Positions 5,374 through 14,414 are shown, counted from the first letter of the stretch. The stretch is 20,242 bases of DNA from UBA1162 sp049513695 (GCA_049513695.1 JBEKVW010000034.1:1-20242); one strand, 5' to 3'. The notes: generated by a model from the sequence alone, not told the origin. Numbers and translations are program-made.

Positions 5374-6252
5374 ATGGAAATCAAGAAGGTTTGTGTCTTA
5401 GGTACTGGTCTAATGGGTGGCGGTATAGCCCAAGTCTGTTCGACAGCGGGATTCAATGTGAGTATAAGAGATCTTGAAGCTAAATATATTGATGCTGGTT
5501 TTGATTCGATTAGGAAAAGTCTCAGCAGATTCGTCAAAGCGCAGAAAATCAAACAAGAGGATGTGGAATTAATTTTATCCAGGATTAAAGGTACAACAGA
5601 TCTGAAGGAAGCTGTGGGCGGATGCGACATAGTGATCGAGTGTATCCCGGAGGATCTGGAGCTCAAAAGGCGCGTTCTTAGACAAGTAGAGGATTTTAGC
5701 CCAAAGCATACGATCTTAGCCTCAAATACTTCGGCTATAATGATCACGGATATTGCGTCGGCAACCGGCAGACCGGAGAATGTAATTGGTATGCACTGGT
5801 CTAATCCGGCGCCGCTCATGAAATCAATTGAAGTTGTTAAGGGGGCTCTTACTTCTGACGGGACCTGTAAATCTGTTATGGAATTTTCGTTCAAGCTAGG
5901 CAAAGAACCATTTTTAGTTAATGACGGTCCGGGATTCTTCACCACACGATATATAAATACGTATCTGGCTGAGGCGATAAGACTTTTCGAATCCGGCGTT
6001 GCCGGTATAAAGGAGATTGATCAGCTGTCCCGGTTAATGTATGGATGGCCTATGGGTCCTATGGAGCTATTGGATATGGTGGGTCTTGATACATTTGTGC
6101 ATACGCTCTCATACCTTTATGCAGAAACCGGAGAACTAAAATTTATGCCCCCGCTGATATTAAAGAAGTTAGTAAAATCCGGATACATCGGGAATAAACC
6201 TGCAAGCAAGGGCGGGTTTTATGATTATTTTAAGATAGAAAAGGGGAAATGA
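5374..6252 (+). CDS. 3-hydroxyacyl-CoA dehydrogenase
   Basis: A 292-residue NAD-dependent enzyme oxidising a (3S)-3-hydroxyacyl-CoA to 3-ketoacyl-CoA in the cytoplasm. The N-terminal Rossmann loop is GTGLMG (10-15). The active-site set is present: SNTS (117-120), His141 in HWSNPAPLMKSIEV with Asn144, and Glu153. The C-terminal domain has NDGPGFFTTRYIN (183-195) and GYIGNKPASKGGFYDY. Family members more often have HFFNPVP and GF..NR; this HWSNP/TTR form marks a divergent branch, so the substrate may not be a simple short-chain acyl-CoA. The ATG at 5374 follows GGTGAGGGG, preferred over a GTG at 5359 inside that site. It is the first gene of a nine-gene run, and its stop overlaps the next start by 4 bases. 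Confidence 0.9.
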   Translation: MEIKKVCVLGTGLMGGGIAQVCSTAGFNVSIRDLEAKYIDAGFDSIRKSLSRFVKAQKIKQEDVELILSRIKGTTDLKEAVGGCDIVIECIPEDLELKRRVLRQVEDFSPKHTILASNTSAIMITDIASATGRPENVIGMHWSNPAPLMKSIEVVKGALTSDGTCKSVMEFSFKLGKEPFLVNDGPGFFTTRYINTYLAEAIRLFESGVAGIKEIDQLSRLMYGWPMGPMELLDMVGLDTFVHTLSYLYAETGELKFMPPLILKKLVKSGYIGNKPASKGGFYDYFKIEKGK

Positions 6253-7040
6253 TGTTGGACGCAAGTAGCAATTTCCGAACCATCGTCCTCGAGAAAAAAG
6301 ACAAGGTCTCGAAAATTATACTCAATAGGCCAGAGGTTCTGAATGCAATTAACTCCGAGATGATAGCGGAGTTTAAGCAGGCGGTAGAGTGTGTTGGCGC
6401 AGACGAAACAGTGAAAGTTGTTGTCATTACAGGTACGGGACGTGCATTTGCTGCCGGGGCAGATATTAATATGATTAAAGGATTAAGCGCCCTGGAAATG
6501 CGTGATGTCGGCATTGGCCCATCTTTAAGATTGCTGGAGCATATGGACAAGCCGGTTATAGCCGCCATAAATGGACTGGCGCTGGGCGGAGGATGTGAGA
6601 TAGCTTTGGCATGCGATATTAGGATCTGTACTGAGGATGCGCTATTTGGGCAGCCGGAGATAAGACTGGGTGTTATGCCTGGAGCGGGCGGGACACAGAG
6701 ACTGCCAAGATTGATTGGAAAAGCCAAAGCTATGGAGCTCTTGCTTACAGGCGACAGTATCAAAGCGAGTGAAGCCAAGAGACTGGGGCTAGTTAACGAG
6801 GTGGTACCAGCAGCAGAATTGGAATCCGCTGTGCAGCGAGTGGTTAAGAAACTATTGGAAAAGAGCGGAACGACTCTCAAGTTGATTAAGTCCGCGGTAA
6901 TTCGCGGTATGGAAATGAATTTTGATGCTGGACTCGCATATGAAAGAGAGGTCTTTTCCTTGTGTTTCGCATCCGAGGATGCACAGGAGGGTATCTCAGC
7001 ATTTCTAGAAAAAAGGGCACCGCAATTTAAAGGAAGGTGA
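6249..7040 (+). CDS. Enoyl-CoA hydratase (crotonase family)
   Basis: A 263-residue crotonase-fold protein. The oxyanion-hole segments are AFAAGADI (66-73) and GLALGGGCE (109-117). Both catalytic glutamates of true hydratases are present: Glu117 in GGGCE and Glu137 in FGQPEIRLG, followed by GAGGTQRLPR (145-154). It should hydrate a 2,3-enoyl-CoA to the 3-hydroxyacyl-CoA used by the upstream dehydrogenase. Given the BcrA-type gene nearby, a dienoyl-CoA hydratase of the benzoyl-CoA pathway belongs to the same family and cannot be excluded. The start overlaps the previous stop (ATGATG), showing translational coupling; the second ATG is equally possible. Confidence 0.92.
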   Translation: MMLDASSNFRTIVLEKKDKVSKIILNRPEVLNAINSEMIAEFKQAVECVGADETVKVVVITGTGRAFAAGADINMIKGLSALEMRDVGIGPSLRLLEHMDKPVIAAINGLALGGGCEIALACDIRICTEDALFGQPEIRLGVMPGAGGTQRLPRLIGKAKAMELLLTGDSIKASEAKRLGLVNEVVPAAELESAVQRVVKKLLEKSGTTLKLIKSAVIRGMEMNFDAGLAYEREVFSLCFASEDAQEGISAFLEKRAPQFKGR

Positions 7041-7150
7041 CATGGTTGTAGATTCCGGCAAGGCTATAATTGGAGCTGGGTTGCGTTGACTTTTGCAGGC
7101 GTAAGCTACTTCAACACATGGGACCTACTTGAAATAGGAGTGCGTAGAGT

Positions 7151-8395
7151 ATGACTGTCAGAGAACAAAATGAGGATATAGTGGTGGTATCCGGTGTCAG
7201 GACTCCCTTTAGTAGATTTGGTGGCGCTCTAAAAAGTATACCAAGTGCTGATTTGGGTGCCGCTGTAATTAAGGGGTTGCTTAAACGATCGGGCATGCCC
7301 GGGAACGCCATTGACGAAGTGTTCTATGGTTTTGCCATCCTACAAGAACCGCCTGGAGATGGCAAAGGTGACATACCCGATCGACGAGCTGTATTGAAAG
7401 CAGGTCTGCCACCTTCGACACTCTCAATGGGGATTAACAAAGCATGTTGTTCATCTTTGGCCGCTGTTCAAATGGCTGTCAGAGCAATACGATTGGGTGA
7501 AGCTCAAGTTACCATTGCAATGGGAGCGGATAATTTTAGCCGCTCTCCCCTTTTATTATCACCTGAAGCACGGTGGGGGAAAAGGGTTGGACATCTCACT
7601 TTGTACGACCCTCTCTTCGAATTGGGTTACAAAGAGTTCAATCCCGTGTCGGTCGATACTGGAGAAGCAGCTATAGCTTACGGTGTTACGCGCGAGGAGC
7701 AAGATAAGTGGGCTCTTCGTAGCCAAATGCGGTACGCAAAAGCTGAAACTGAAGGCAAGTTTAAAGAGGAATTGATACCCATTGAAGTTCCACAAAAAAA
7801 AGGGCAGCCGTCTATCATTTTTGACAAGGATGAAACCCCAAAACCAAATACCACCCTGGAGGGATTAAGTAAATTACCCACGGTTTACGGAAGTCCCACT
7901 GTTACCGCGGGGAATGCCCCTGGTCTGGATGCTGGTGCCGCGGGTGTTCTGATAATGACAGGAAAGAAAGCTAAGGAGTATGGTTTAAAACCTCTTGCTA
8001 AAATAGTGAGTGTTGCTAGTGTATCGATTGAGTCGAAACTCGTTCCCGTTGTTCCCGCAAGCTCAATTGAAAAAGTATTATCGCTGGCTGGACTTACCCT
8101 TGATGATATCGACCTCATTGAGATCAACGAGGCTTTTGCAGCTATGCCACTTGTATCAAGTAAGGTTCTTGCCGATAAGTATTATCAGGGAAACAAGGAA
8201 AAATTAGAGCAGCTGAGAGAGAAAATAAATGTAAATGGGGGTGCTATTGCTCTGGGGCATCCTGTCGGAGCCAGTGGGGTCAGAATATTGATGACGCTTA
8301 TATATGAACTAAAGAGACGTGGAGGAACTTATGGAGCATGTTCGATCTGCGGTGGTTTAGGTCAAGGGACAGGTGCCGTTGTTAAAGTATGTTAA
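7151..8395 (+). CDS. Acetyl-CoA acetyltransferase (thiolase II family)
   Basis: A 414-residue thiolase that cleaves 3-ketoacyl-CoA with CoA, or condenses acyl-CoAs in reverse. The nucleophilic cysteine is Cys99 in NKACCSS, where a second cysteine replaces the usual Ala, Gly or Ser. NEAFAA (326-331), His370 in GGAIALGHPVGASG and Cys400 in CSICGGLGQG complete the site. A charged insertion (GNKEKLEQLREK, about 347-358) precedes the NVNGG motif. The length is slightly above the usual 390-400. The 110-bp gap before it is the largest in the operon; AGGAG lies 10 bases before the ATG. With the two genes upstream it completes the hydration-oxidation-thiolysis part of beta-oxidation; no acyl-CoA dehydrogenase lies in the window. 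Confidence 0.92.
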   Translation: MTVREQNEDIVVVSGVRTPFSRFGGALKSIPSADLGAAVIKGLLKRSGMPGNAIDEVFYGFAILQEPPGDGKGDIPDRRAVLKAGLPPSTLSMGINKACCSSLAAVQMAVRAIRLGEAQVTIAMGADNFSRSPLLLSPEARWGKRVGHLTLYDPLFELGYKEFNPVSVDTGEAAIAYGVTREEQDKWALRSQMRYAKAETEGKFKEELIPIEVPQKKGQPSIIFDKDETPKPNTTLEGLSKLPTVYGSPTVTAGNAPGLDAGAAGVLIMTGKKAKEYGLKPLAKIVSVASVSIESKLVPVVPASSIEKVLSLAGLTLDDIDLIEINEAFAAMPLVSSKVLADKYYQGNKEKLEQLREKINVNGGAIALGHPVGASGVRILMTLIYELKRRGGTYGACSICGGLGQGTGAVVKVC

Positions 8396-8470
8396 CAGCG
8401 CGGAGTGTCCTATTATACTGATTTAAGAAAATATACGGCTTAATCAAATAAAATAGAGGAGGTCAGTTTT

Positions 8471-9904
8471 GTGGCTTTAAAACAGGAGTTAATTGACATT
8501 GTGGGGCCTAAGCATGTTCGCGATGATGTAGAAACACTGGAAAAATATTCAAAAGACCATAGTATTGTTCAGGCCAGAAGACCGAGTTATGTTGTATATC
8601 CTAAAAATACGAATGAAGTTCAAAGCTTAGTCAAACTAGCCAATAATTACAAAATACCGTTGGTTCCTCGCTCTTCCAGCATAGGATTTTATGGGGCAGG
8701 CATACCACTACAAGGCGGAATTGTCGTTGATCTGACTAAGATGAACAAGATTATAGAAGTGGATGCGAAAAATAAAAAAGTCCAAGTTGAACCTGGTGTA
8801 ACCTGGGAACAAGTACAAACAGAGCTCGGAAAACAGGAGTTAATAGTATCTAGTCCTCTGCTGCCGCATCCGCAGAAATCAGCGCTGACTAGTGCTCTGG
8901 AAAGGGAACCAATAGTTATCCCCAAGTCAGAATATGGTGAAACCTTACTCACAGGCGAAGTAGTGTTGCCAAATGGCGAGCTGTTCTGGCTTGGTTCAGC
9001 GCTAGGCAAAGGATTAAAAGGCAGAAAATTTCCTGAGGGCATGATCCCGTCGACCAGGGCATTTACAGGAGCTCAAGGGACACTGGGGATTCTGACATGG
9101 GCCAACATTAAACTTGAATATAGTCCGAAAATGGATGAACTGTTTTTTATCCCATTTGCTAAGGCTGAAGATCTTATTGAGCCCATATATAAGATACAAC
9201 ATAGAATGTTAGGCAGGGAATGCTTAGTTCTAAATAATCTCAATCTGGCCAACATTTTGTGTGAAGACTGGCCCGATGAATTTCAGTTGTTAAGGAAAAA
9301 CTTGCCACAATTCACGCTCATTTTGTGTTTATACGGTTTAGACAGACGCCCGGCGGAACGCATCGCATATGAAAGGGAAGCTTTAATGGAGATCGCGTCG
9401 GAGCTGCACTTTGAGGTATTGAGCTCGGTCGGCGGCAAACCGGGAATAGGGAAAATAATGCTGAACAAATTGCGCAATCCGTGGGACAAGGAGGAATATT
9501 GGAAGTTCCGGTACAAAGGCTCCTGTCTCGACATATTCTTCCACACAACACTGAATAGGGTCCCAGAGTTCAGGAGAGTATTGTTTGAACTTGCAGCATA
9601 CCATAATTATAGCACGCAGGATATCGGCTTTTATTTACAGCCCCTAGAATATGGGCGTGCCTGCTACTGTCAGTACAACTTATATTATGACCCGAACGAT
9701 GATATTGGCAAGGAGAAAGTAAAGAACTTTTATCTACAGGCCAGCGAGGAGATCATTAATATGGGAGGTTTCTTCTCTACTCCTTACGGTCCATGGGCAG
9801 AAATGGTGTATCGCAGATCGGGCGCTTATAGCTATGTAGCGAGGATTTTTAAAGATGCTGTTGATCCAAATAATATTATGAACCCGGGTAAATTGTGCTT
9901 TTAA
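8471..9904 (+). CDS. FAD-binding oxidoreductase, GlcD/VAO-type (first copy)
   Basis: A 477-residue flavoprotein of the FAD-binding_4 (PCMH) family. Residues 37-100 carry the pyrophosphate-binding part (PRSSSIGFYGAGIPLQGG, 66-83, then VVDLTKMNKI), and residues 198-216 (FTGAQGTLGILTWANIKLE) are the second FAD-binding stretch. The C-terminus ends in the family's DPNNIMNPGKL. Members oxidise 2-hydroxyacids, aromatic alcohols or similar and pass electrons on. GTG at 8471 follows GAGGAGG. The gene lies 15 bp before a CCG-domain iron-sulfur protein gene, the usual GlcF-type partner, so electrons probably go there. Substrate unknown; glycolate, lactate or an aromatic hydroxyacid would all be compatible. 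Confidence 0.85.
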   Translation: MALKQELIDIVGPKHVRDDVETLEKYSKDHSIVQARRPSYVVYPKNTNEVQSLVKLANNYKIPLVPRSSSIGFYGAGIPLQGGIVVDLTKMNKIIEVDAKNKKVQVEPGVTWEQVQTELGKQELIVSSPLLPHPQKSALTSALEREPIVIPKSEYGETLLTGEVVLPNGELFWLGSALGKGLKGRKFPEGMIPSTRAFTGAQGTLGILTWANIKLEYSPKMDELFFIPFAKAEDLIEPIYKIQHRMLGRECLVLNNLNLANILCEDWPDEFQLLRKNLPQFTLILCLYGLDRRPAERIAYEREALMEIASELHFEVLSSVGGKPGIGKIMLNKLRNPWDKEEYWKFRYKGSCLDIFFHTTLNRVPEFRRVLFELAAYHNYSTQDIGFYLQPLEYGRACYCQYNLYYDPNDDIGKEKVKNFYLQASEEIINMGGFFSTPYGPWAEMVYRRSGAYSYVARIFKDAVDPNNIMNPGKLCF

Positions 9905-9919
9905 AGGAGGCAGATTAAT

Positions 9920-11179
9920 ATGATACAGATAAAAACTAAATCACTACCCAGTGATGATTATTACAGGAAATATTATTGGGATTTCAGAAAAGATGCCTGG
10001 AACTGCAGCAGATGCGCTTGTTGCAAGTGGATAGATACGTGGGAGGTGAAGAGCGCTAGATTTGCCGGCACATGTCCATCCAGCGGAAGATATAAATTCG
10101 ATGCCTATTCATGCCAAGGTCGATTAGATATAGCCTTGGCGTTAATAGACGGTAAGCTGAGCTACGAAGAGTCTCCTAAACTGCTGGACATTTATTATCA
10201 ATGTGATACGTGTGGAGCATGTGACGTATCTTGTAAGCGTAGCCAGGACCTTCAGCCACTTAACGTAATGCTCGAAGTAAGAGCGAAACTGGTCAAGGAT
10301 GGGCAAATTCTACCGGCCCATAAAGCGGTCATAGATGGCCTTAAGAAAGAAAACAATATGCTTCAGAAATCGGCGGCCGATCGTGGAAAATGGGCAAAAG
10401 GCATGAATATAAAGAATTTGACTAAAGAAAAGGCTGAGTTCGCATATCATGCCGGCTGTTTACTGAGCTTTGACGAAGGGCTTTGGCCGGTAGCCAGGGC
10501 TGGTATTGAGGTTCTAAAAAGCGCGGGCGTGGACATCGGAATTATGGGGGCGTCTGAGATGTGCTGTGGAGGTCGCGCTTATGACATGGGATACAGGGAT
10601 GAATTTTACAGATTGGCTGATCTTAATGAAAAAGCTCTGAAAAAGGCTGGAGTTAAAGAAGTTATCACCTCTTGCGCCGATGGATATCGAGCTTTCAAAG
10701 TACTTTACCCGGAGGCCGGAAAGCAGGTGGAGGTTCAACATATTGTCGAATCTGTTTATTCTCTGATGAAAAGCGGGAAAATTAAGCTTAACAAGGAAGT
10801 CCCTCTTACCGTAACTTACCATGACCCCTGTCGCCTCGGGCGGCTGAGTAAGCCTTATGTGCCAGGTGAACCAATAGATGGTGTATATGAGCCCCCAAGG
10901 GAAATACTGCGAGCAATTCCCGGCGTCAAACTGGTGGAAATGGAAAGAATTAAGGAGTACGCGTGGTGCTGTGGAGCCGGCGGAGGGGTCAAAGAGGCTT
11001 ATCCGGACTTCTCCATCTGGACGGCTTCCGAAAGAATAGAGGAGGCTAAAGCTACTGGGGCTGAGGCAATAGTGACGGCTTGCCCTTGGTGCGAAAAGAA
11101 TTTCAAAGAGGCTGTCGCACAAAAGGGAGACAAGATAAAGGTATATGATGTTATTGAATTGGTAAAGGCAGCATTGTAG
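9920..11179 (+). CDS. CCG-domain (Fe-S) electron-transfer subunit, GlcF/HdrD-like
   Basis: A 419-residue iron-sulfur protein. The N-terminal ferredoxin part binds two [4Fe-4S] clusters: an unusual first set C29, C32, C35 then C52, and a canonical C95-x2-C98-x2-C101-x3-C105. Two CCG domains follow: C180, C215-C216 (EMCCGG) and C252; then C304 (HDPCRLGR), C350-C351 (WCCGAGGG) and C388. Such domains bind a further cluster or donate electrons to quinones, heterodisulfides or membrane carriers. There is no transmembrane segment. It lies between two flavoprotein genes (gaps of 15 and 14 bp) with an AAAGGAGG start site. It most likely collects electrons from one or both flavoproteins; the acceptor is not visible. 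Confidence 0.88.
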   Translation: MIQIKTKSLPSDDYYRKYYWDFRKDAWNCSRCACCKWIDTWEVKSARFAGTCPSSGRYKFDAYSCQGRLDIALALIDGKLSYEESPKLLDIYYQCDTCGACDVSCKRSQDLQPLNVMLEVRAKLVKDGQILPAHKAVIDGLKKENNMLQKSAADRGKWAKGMNIKNLTKEKAEFAYHAGCLLSFDEGLWPVARAGIEVLKSAGVDIGIMGASEMCCGGRAYDMGYRDEFYRLADLNEKALKKAGVKEVITSCADGYRAFKVLYPEAGKQVEVQHIVESVYSLMKSGKIKLNKEVPLTVTYHDPCRLGRLSKPYVPGEPIDGVYEPPREILRAIPGVKLVEMERIKEYAWCCGAGGGVKEAYPDFSIWTASERIEEAKATGAEAIVTACPWCEKNFKEAVAQKGDKIKVYDVIELVKAAL

Positions 11180-11193
11180 AGGGAGGTTTACCG

Positions 11194-12783
11194 ATGACGG
11201 AAACTAATATAGCTGAAATGCATGAAACAATCTATAAAGGACTGGTCGATGTACTGGGTGCCGAAAACGTATCTGACGACCCTGCAGTACTGCAGTCCTA
11301 TTCCAGGGATTACAATTGGAGAACGGTGCTTACAGGCGGCGCAAGGCCGGAATTTATTGTTTTACCAGGGAGTACAGAAGATATACAACAAATTGTCAAG
11401 CTGGCCAATAGGTATAAGTTTCCGTACTCCATATTCGGATCAGGGTTTCATATGCCTCTTCCCCGCGGAGGAAAACGATATTGGTGCATGATGTCTCCCC
11501 AGCGAATGAATAAAGTCGAGATCGACGAACAGAACATGTATGCAATTGTTGAGCCATACGTTACTTTTGCACAATTGAGTGCTGAAGCCATGAAGAGAGG
11601 ACTTCATGTAGGTACTCCCATATGTGGGTCCCAGGCATCAGTTCTAGCAAATCACCTATTCATGGGCTATCACTCCACATCTTATAGGACGGGCTATAGT
11701 CCTGCCAATATTTTGGGTAGTCAGTGGGTTTTACCGAATGGTGAAATACTTAGGACTGGCTCACTTGCTAACCCTAAATGCGGGTATTTTTGGGGCGAAG
11801 GTCCCGGGCTTAGTCTCATAGGCTTATTTAAGGCATTAGCGGGATCTTTCGGAGCTCTCGGAACTGCTACGAAATTGGCTGTAAAACTGTTCCCTTGGCC
11901 TGGGCCACAATCTCTTCCTACCGAGGGTATTACACCGTCTAAGAAATGCGAATTATCAGACGATAAGTTTAGATGGTATATGTTCACCTATCCGACGCTG
12001 GAAAAGGCGATTAACGCAATGTACGAGATCGGCAAAGCTGAATTAGGTTTGGTTCTGCTTAAATGGCCAACCATCTGGTTTGCCTGGTATGCGGCGAAGT
12101 CCCGCGAAGAATACATGAAGGATTGGACTGAGGAGTACTGGCAAAAATACACCAAGAATTGTGTTGAAGTCTGCATAAGTGCTTTGTCTTCACGGAAACA
12201 AATGCAATATGAAGAGAAAGTATTGATGGAAATAATCCAGGAAACTGGAGGCCAAATTGTCTCCAAAGACGTATATCGAAAGTGGGTCCCGTTTAATGCC
12301 AATAATCGTTTTAGAGATAGCTATGGTCCACGGTTTAATCGAATCGGCGGCGCCTTTGGAGAAGTTCACCTTGTATGGGATTCTTTGGATGATCCATTAT
12401 CGAGTTTGCCCCCGGCTTTCGAAATTGCGGATAAACATACCCCGCCTTTTATAGACCACGATAACTGTGATAATGTTTGGCCGGTCCATTTATTAACAGG
12501 AGCTTTATCAGAATTGGACTTCCCGGTGGAGAAGAATGTGGAAAGCTGTGAGGAACAAGCGAAGGCGGCAATTGAGAGTGTAGAGCATGACATGAAGAAG
12601 GGCTACCTTACCTGGCTTTCCATAACTGCCCCCCTGAGTTCGACAGGCCCCGCATATAGTAATTTGCATCTAATAATGGCGAAAATTAAAAAATCGCTTG
12701 ATCCATATAATCTGGCCAACCCTACCAGGTTAATTGATATGGATGCAATGGAAAAAGGCTCAGGTGGCGCACTTTTCCATTAA
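11194..12783 (+). CDS. FAD-binding oxidoreductase, GlcD/VAO-type (second copy)
   Basis: A 529-residue flavoprotein of the same superfamily as the gene at 8471 but clearly different in sequence and about 50 residues longer. FAD-binding features: RPEFIVLPGSTEDIQQIVKLA (51-71), FGSGFHMPLPRGG (81-93) and AGSFGALGTATKLAVKLFP (216-234). It ends with LDPYNLANPTRL, close to the C-terminus. A variable middle section rich in Trp and Tyr (WPTIWFAWYAAKSREEY and following) suggests a bulky or aromatic substrate, which is inference. GGGAGG lies 9 bases before the ATG. It is the third member of a flavin / iron-sulfur / flavin arrangement; GlcDEF also has two flavin-fold subunits, but GlcE is much shorter (about 350). 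Confidence 0.85.
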   Translation: MTETNIAEMHETIYKGLVDVLGAENVSDDPAVLQSYSRDYNWRTVLTGGARPEFIVLPGSTEDIQQIVKLANRYKFPYSIFGSGFHMPLPRGGKRYWCMMSPQRMNKVEIDEQNMYAIVEPYVTFAQLSAEAMKRGLHVGTPICGSQASVLANHLFMGYHSTSYRTGYSPANILGSQWVLPNGEILRTGSLANPKCGYFWGEGPGLSLIGLFKALAGSFGALGTATKLAVKLFPWPGPQSLPTEGITPSKKCELSDDKFRWYMFTYPTLEKAINAMYEIGKAELGLVLLKWPTIWFAWYAAKSREEYMKDWTEEYWQKYTKNCVEVCISALSSRKQMQYEEKVLMEIIQETGGQIVSKDVYRKWVPFNANNRFRDSYGPRFNRIGGAFGEVHLVWDSLDDPLSSLPPAFEIADKHTPPFIDHDNCDNVWPVHLLTGALSELDFPVEKNVESCEEQAKAAIESVEHDMKKGYLTWLSITAPLSSTGPAYSNLHLIMAKIKKSLDPYNLANPTRLIDMDAMEKGSGGALFH

Positions 12784-12838
12784 TAAAGCCCTTGCTAAGT
12801 ATAGAAAAACGTACAATAAACTCGACGATATTTAACGA

Positions 12839-14011
12839 TTGGGACATCTGGCCATCGAGGCAATCGTCGAATTAAGGCGGCGCGATGCTGAACAATGGAT
12901 TGCGAGGTTACAGATGCGTATTGAGATGGCAAAAAAGGTTATAGAGCATCTCGACAAATTTCCGTTTGGTTTCCCGAGATCGACAGACAAGGATGAATGG
13001 AGACTTCTGGAGATGCCGTTCGTAGTAAGCGACGAGGAAGGAGAAGTGCTCTCTCAGCTTATGCCTTTTAAGGAGCACATCGATGATATAGCCATAAGGA
13101 TTGGTCGCGATAAGAGTGAACTGATACCAATACTTGATAGTTTAGTTCATAAGTGCTGGGCATTGCGAGATGGGTCAAAAGGAGCCCACTATTATCGGGC
13201 ATTGAATTGGGGTCCCGGACATGTGGAACTGGCGATCGCGCAGCTTAGCGATGAATACTATAATTATTGGGCACACCAGACGGCTACACCTGAGACTATA
13301 GCAGCTGTCTATGGGAACGCGGGGGTGACTCCCTGGGTAAGAGTTATTCCAAGAGAAGCAGCGATACCTTACAATTCAGAGGTCTTGCCAGCTGAGCTTT
13401 TGTCTCATCTTATCGATCATGCAGGTGACGAAGGACTCGCCATTTGTGACTGTATTTGCCGTACTAAACAAAAAAGGCTTGGGGCAGGCTGTGATGCTCC
13501 TCGAGATACTTGCATATTTGTAGGATCTTATGCCAACAATGCTGTTGAGATCGGAGTTGCCAGTGCAATTACCAAGGACGAGGCACTAAAGATTAGCAGG
13601 AGGGCTCAGGATGCTGGGCTGATTCATCAGGGCACTGCCAGTGAGCATGGTATTTTTATCTGCAGTTGCTGCGCATGTTGCTGCAGTCCTCTCAAACTTA
13701 TGATGGCAGGAGTCAACTCGATACTAAAATCGAACTTTATCGCTGATGTTAATGTGGAATTATGCAATGGGTGTAGGGATTGCATTAAAGCATGCCGTCT
13801 TAAATTTGTCACAATCAATAGGACGACTAAGAAAGCAGCCATCGACCTGGAGAAATGCATAGGCTGCGGTCTCTGCGTTTTGGCATGTACGCATGGAGCG
13901 GTAACCTTAAAGCGAAAAGAAAAGGATAAGATTATAGACTTACCCCATACTTGGGATGATTATATGCGTCTCAGAGCCACAGAGCGCGGGAAAATGGAAT
14001 TCTATAAATAG
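12839..14011 (+). CDS. Winged-helix 4Fe-4S protein, cysteine-rich
   Basis: A protein of up to 390 residues with three parts. Residues about 65-120 look like a winged helix (MPFKEHIDDIAIRIGRDKSEL, LVHKCWALRDG). The middle carries C203, C205, C207, C218 and C225 (CDCICRTKQKRLGAGCD...C) and a dense CSCCACCCS (275-283). The C-terminus has two canonical ferredoxin motifs, C309-x2-C312-x2-C315-x3-C319 and C340-x2-C343-x2-C346-x3-C350. It may be an electron carrier, a redox sensor or both. The start is uncertain: the TTG at 12839 is the only start before an in-frame stop but has no ribosome-binding site. ATG at 12914 with GAGG upstream would drop 25 residues. It lies 55 bp after the second flavoprotein. 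Confidence 0.8.
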   Translation: MGHLAIEAIVELRRRDAEQWIARLQMRIEMAKKVIEHLDKFPFGFPRSTDKDEWRLLEMPFVVSDEEGEVLSQLMPFKEHIDDIAIRIGRDKSELIPILDSLVHKCWALRDGSKGAHYYRALNWGPGHVELAIAQLSDEYYNYWAHQTATPETIAAVYGNAGVTPWVRVIPREAAIPYNSEVLPAELLSHLIDHAGDEGLAICDCICRTKQKRLGAGCDAPRDTCIFVGSYANNAVEIGVASAITKDEALKISRRAQDAGLIHQGTASEHGIFICSCCACCCSPLKLMMAGVNSILKSNFIADVNVELCNGCRDCIKACRLKFVTINRTTKKAAIDLEKCIGCGLCVLACTHGAVTLKRKEKDKIIDLPHTWDDYMRLRATERGKMEFYK

Positions 14012-14072
14012 GGGCATAAAACGGGGAAAATTTCTACAATCTATAATTAAATGCAAGCAAGTAGTGAAAAGT

Positions 14073-14414
14073 ATGCACGAGGCCTTTTTCACTAAGGGTT
14101 TCCTTTCTTTGGTGCTTGATCGGGCTAAGGAAGCTCAAGCAAGCAAAATTACCAAGATCAGCATTATAGTCGGCGGATTATCAGGTATTGTCCCCGAATG
14201 CGTTGAACTACAGTTCAAAATATTTAGTAAAAATACGATCGCAGATAAAGCTGAGGTTACCTTCCAGCATCTGCCGGCTAGGTTGAGATGCCGTGAATGT
14301 GATATTGCTTACTCATGCGACAACTTTGATCTAGATTGTCCCCGTTGCGGACATCGCAAAATAGAAATACTGTCAGGGCGCGAATGTTACGTCGACAGCA
14401 TAGAGGTAGAATAG
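14073..14414 (+). CDS. hypA: HypA nickel metallochaperone
   Basis: A 113-residue protein starting MHEAFF, giving the invariant His2 that binds nickel in HypA. A zinc site is formed by C73-x2-C76 (CREC) and C89-x2-C92 (CPRC). HypA hands nickel to [NiFe] hydrogenase precursors together with HypB. I chose the ATG at 14073 because the MHE terminus is diagnostic; longer in-frame starts would bury it. The ribosome-binding site is weak. It ends one base before hypB, so the two are coupled. No hydrogenase subunit and no hypCDEF lie in the window, so the nickel target is elsewhere or is a different enzyme. Confidence 0.92.
   Translation: MHEAFFTKGFLSLVLDRAKEAQASKITKISIIVGGLSGIVPECVELQFKIFSKNTIADKAEVTFQHLPARLRCRECDIAYSCDNFDLDCPRCGHRKIEILSGRECYVDSIEVE

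Noticed and set aside
5346..5945. Long minus-strand open frame (199 codons) over the hydroxyacyl-CoA dehydrogenase
   Set aside because: It is a shadow of a gene with clear catalytic motifs on the plus strand. Similar shadows over the hydratase (6230-6880), Fe-S protein (10514-11122) and alcohol dehydrogenase (19409-19924) were dropped for the same reason.
7041..7150. Internal promoter before the thiolase
   Set aside because: TTGACT and TATAAT occur here, but neither has a partner at 16-18 bases; no palindrome of the ATCGT type is present.
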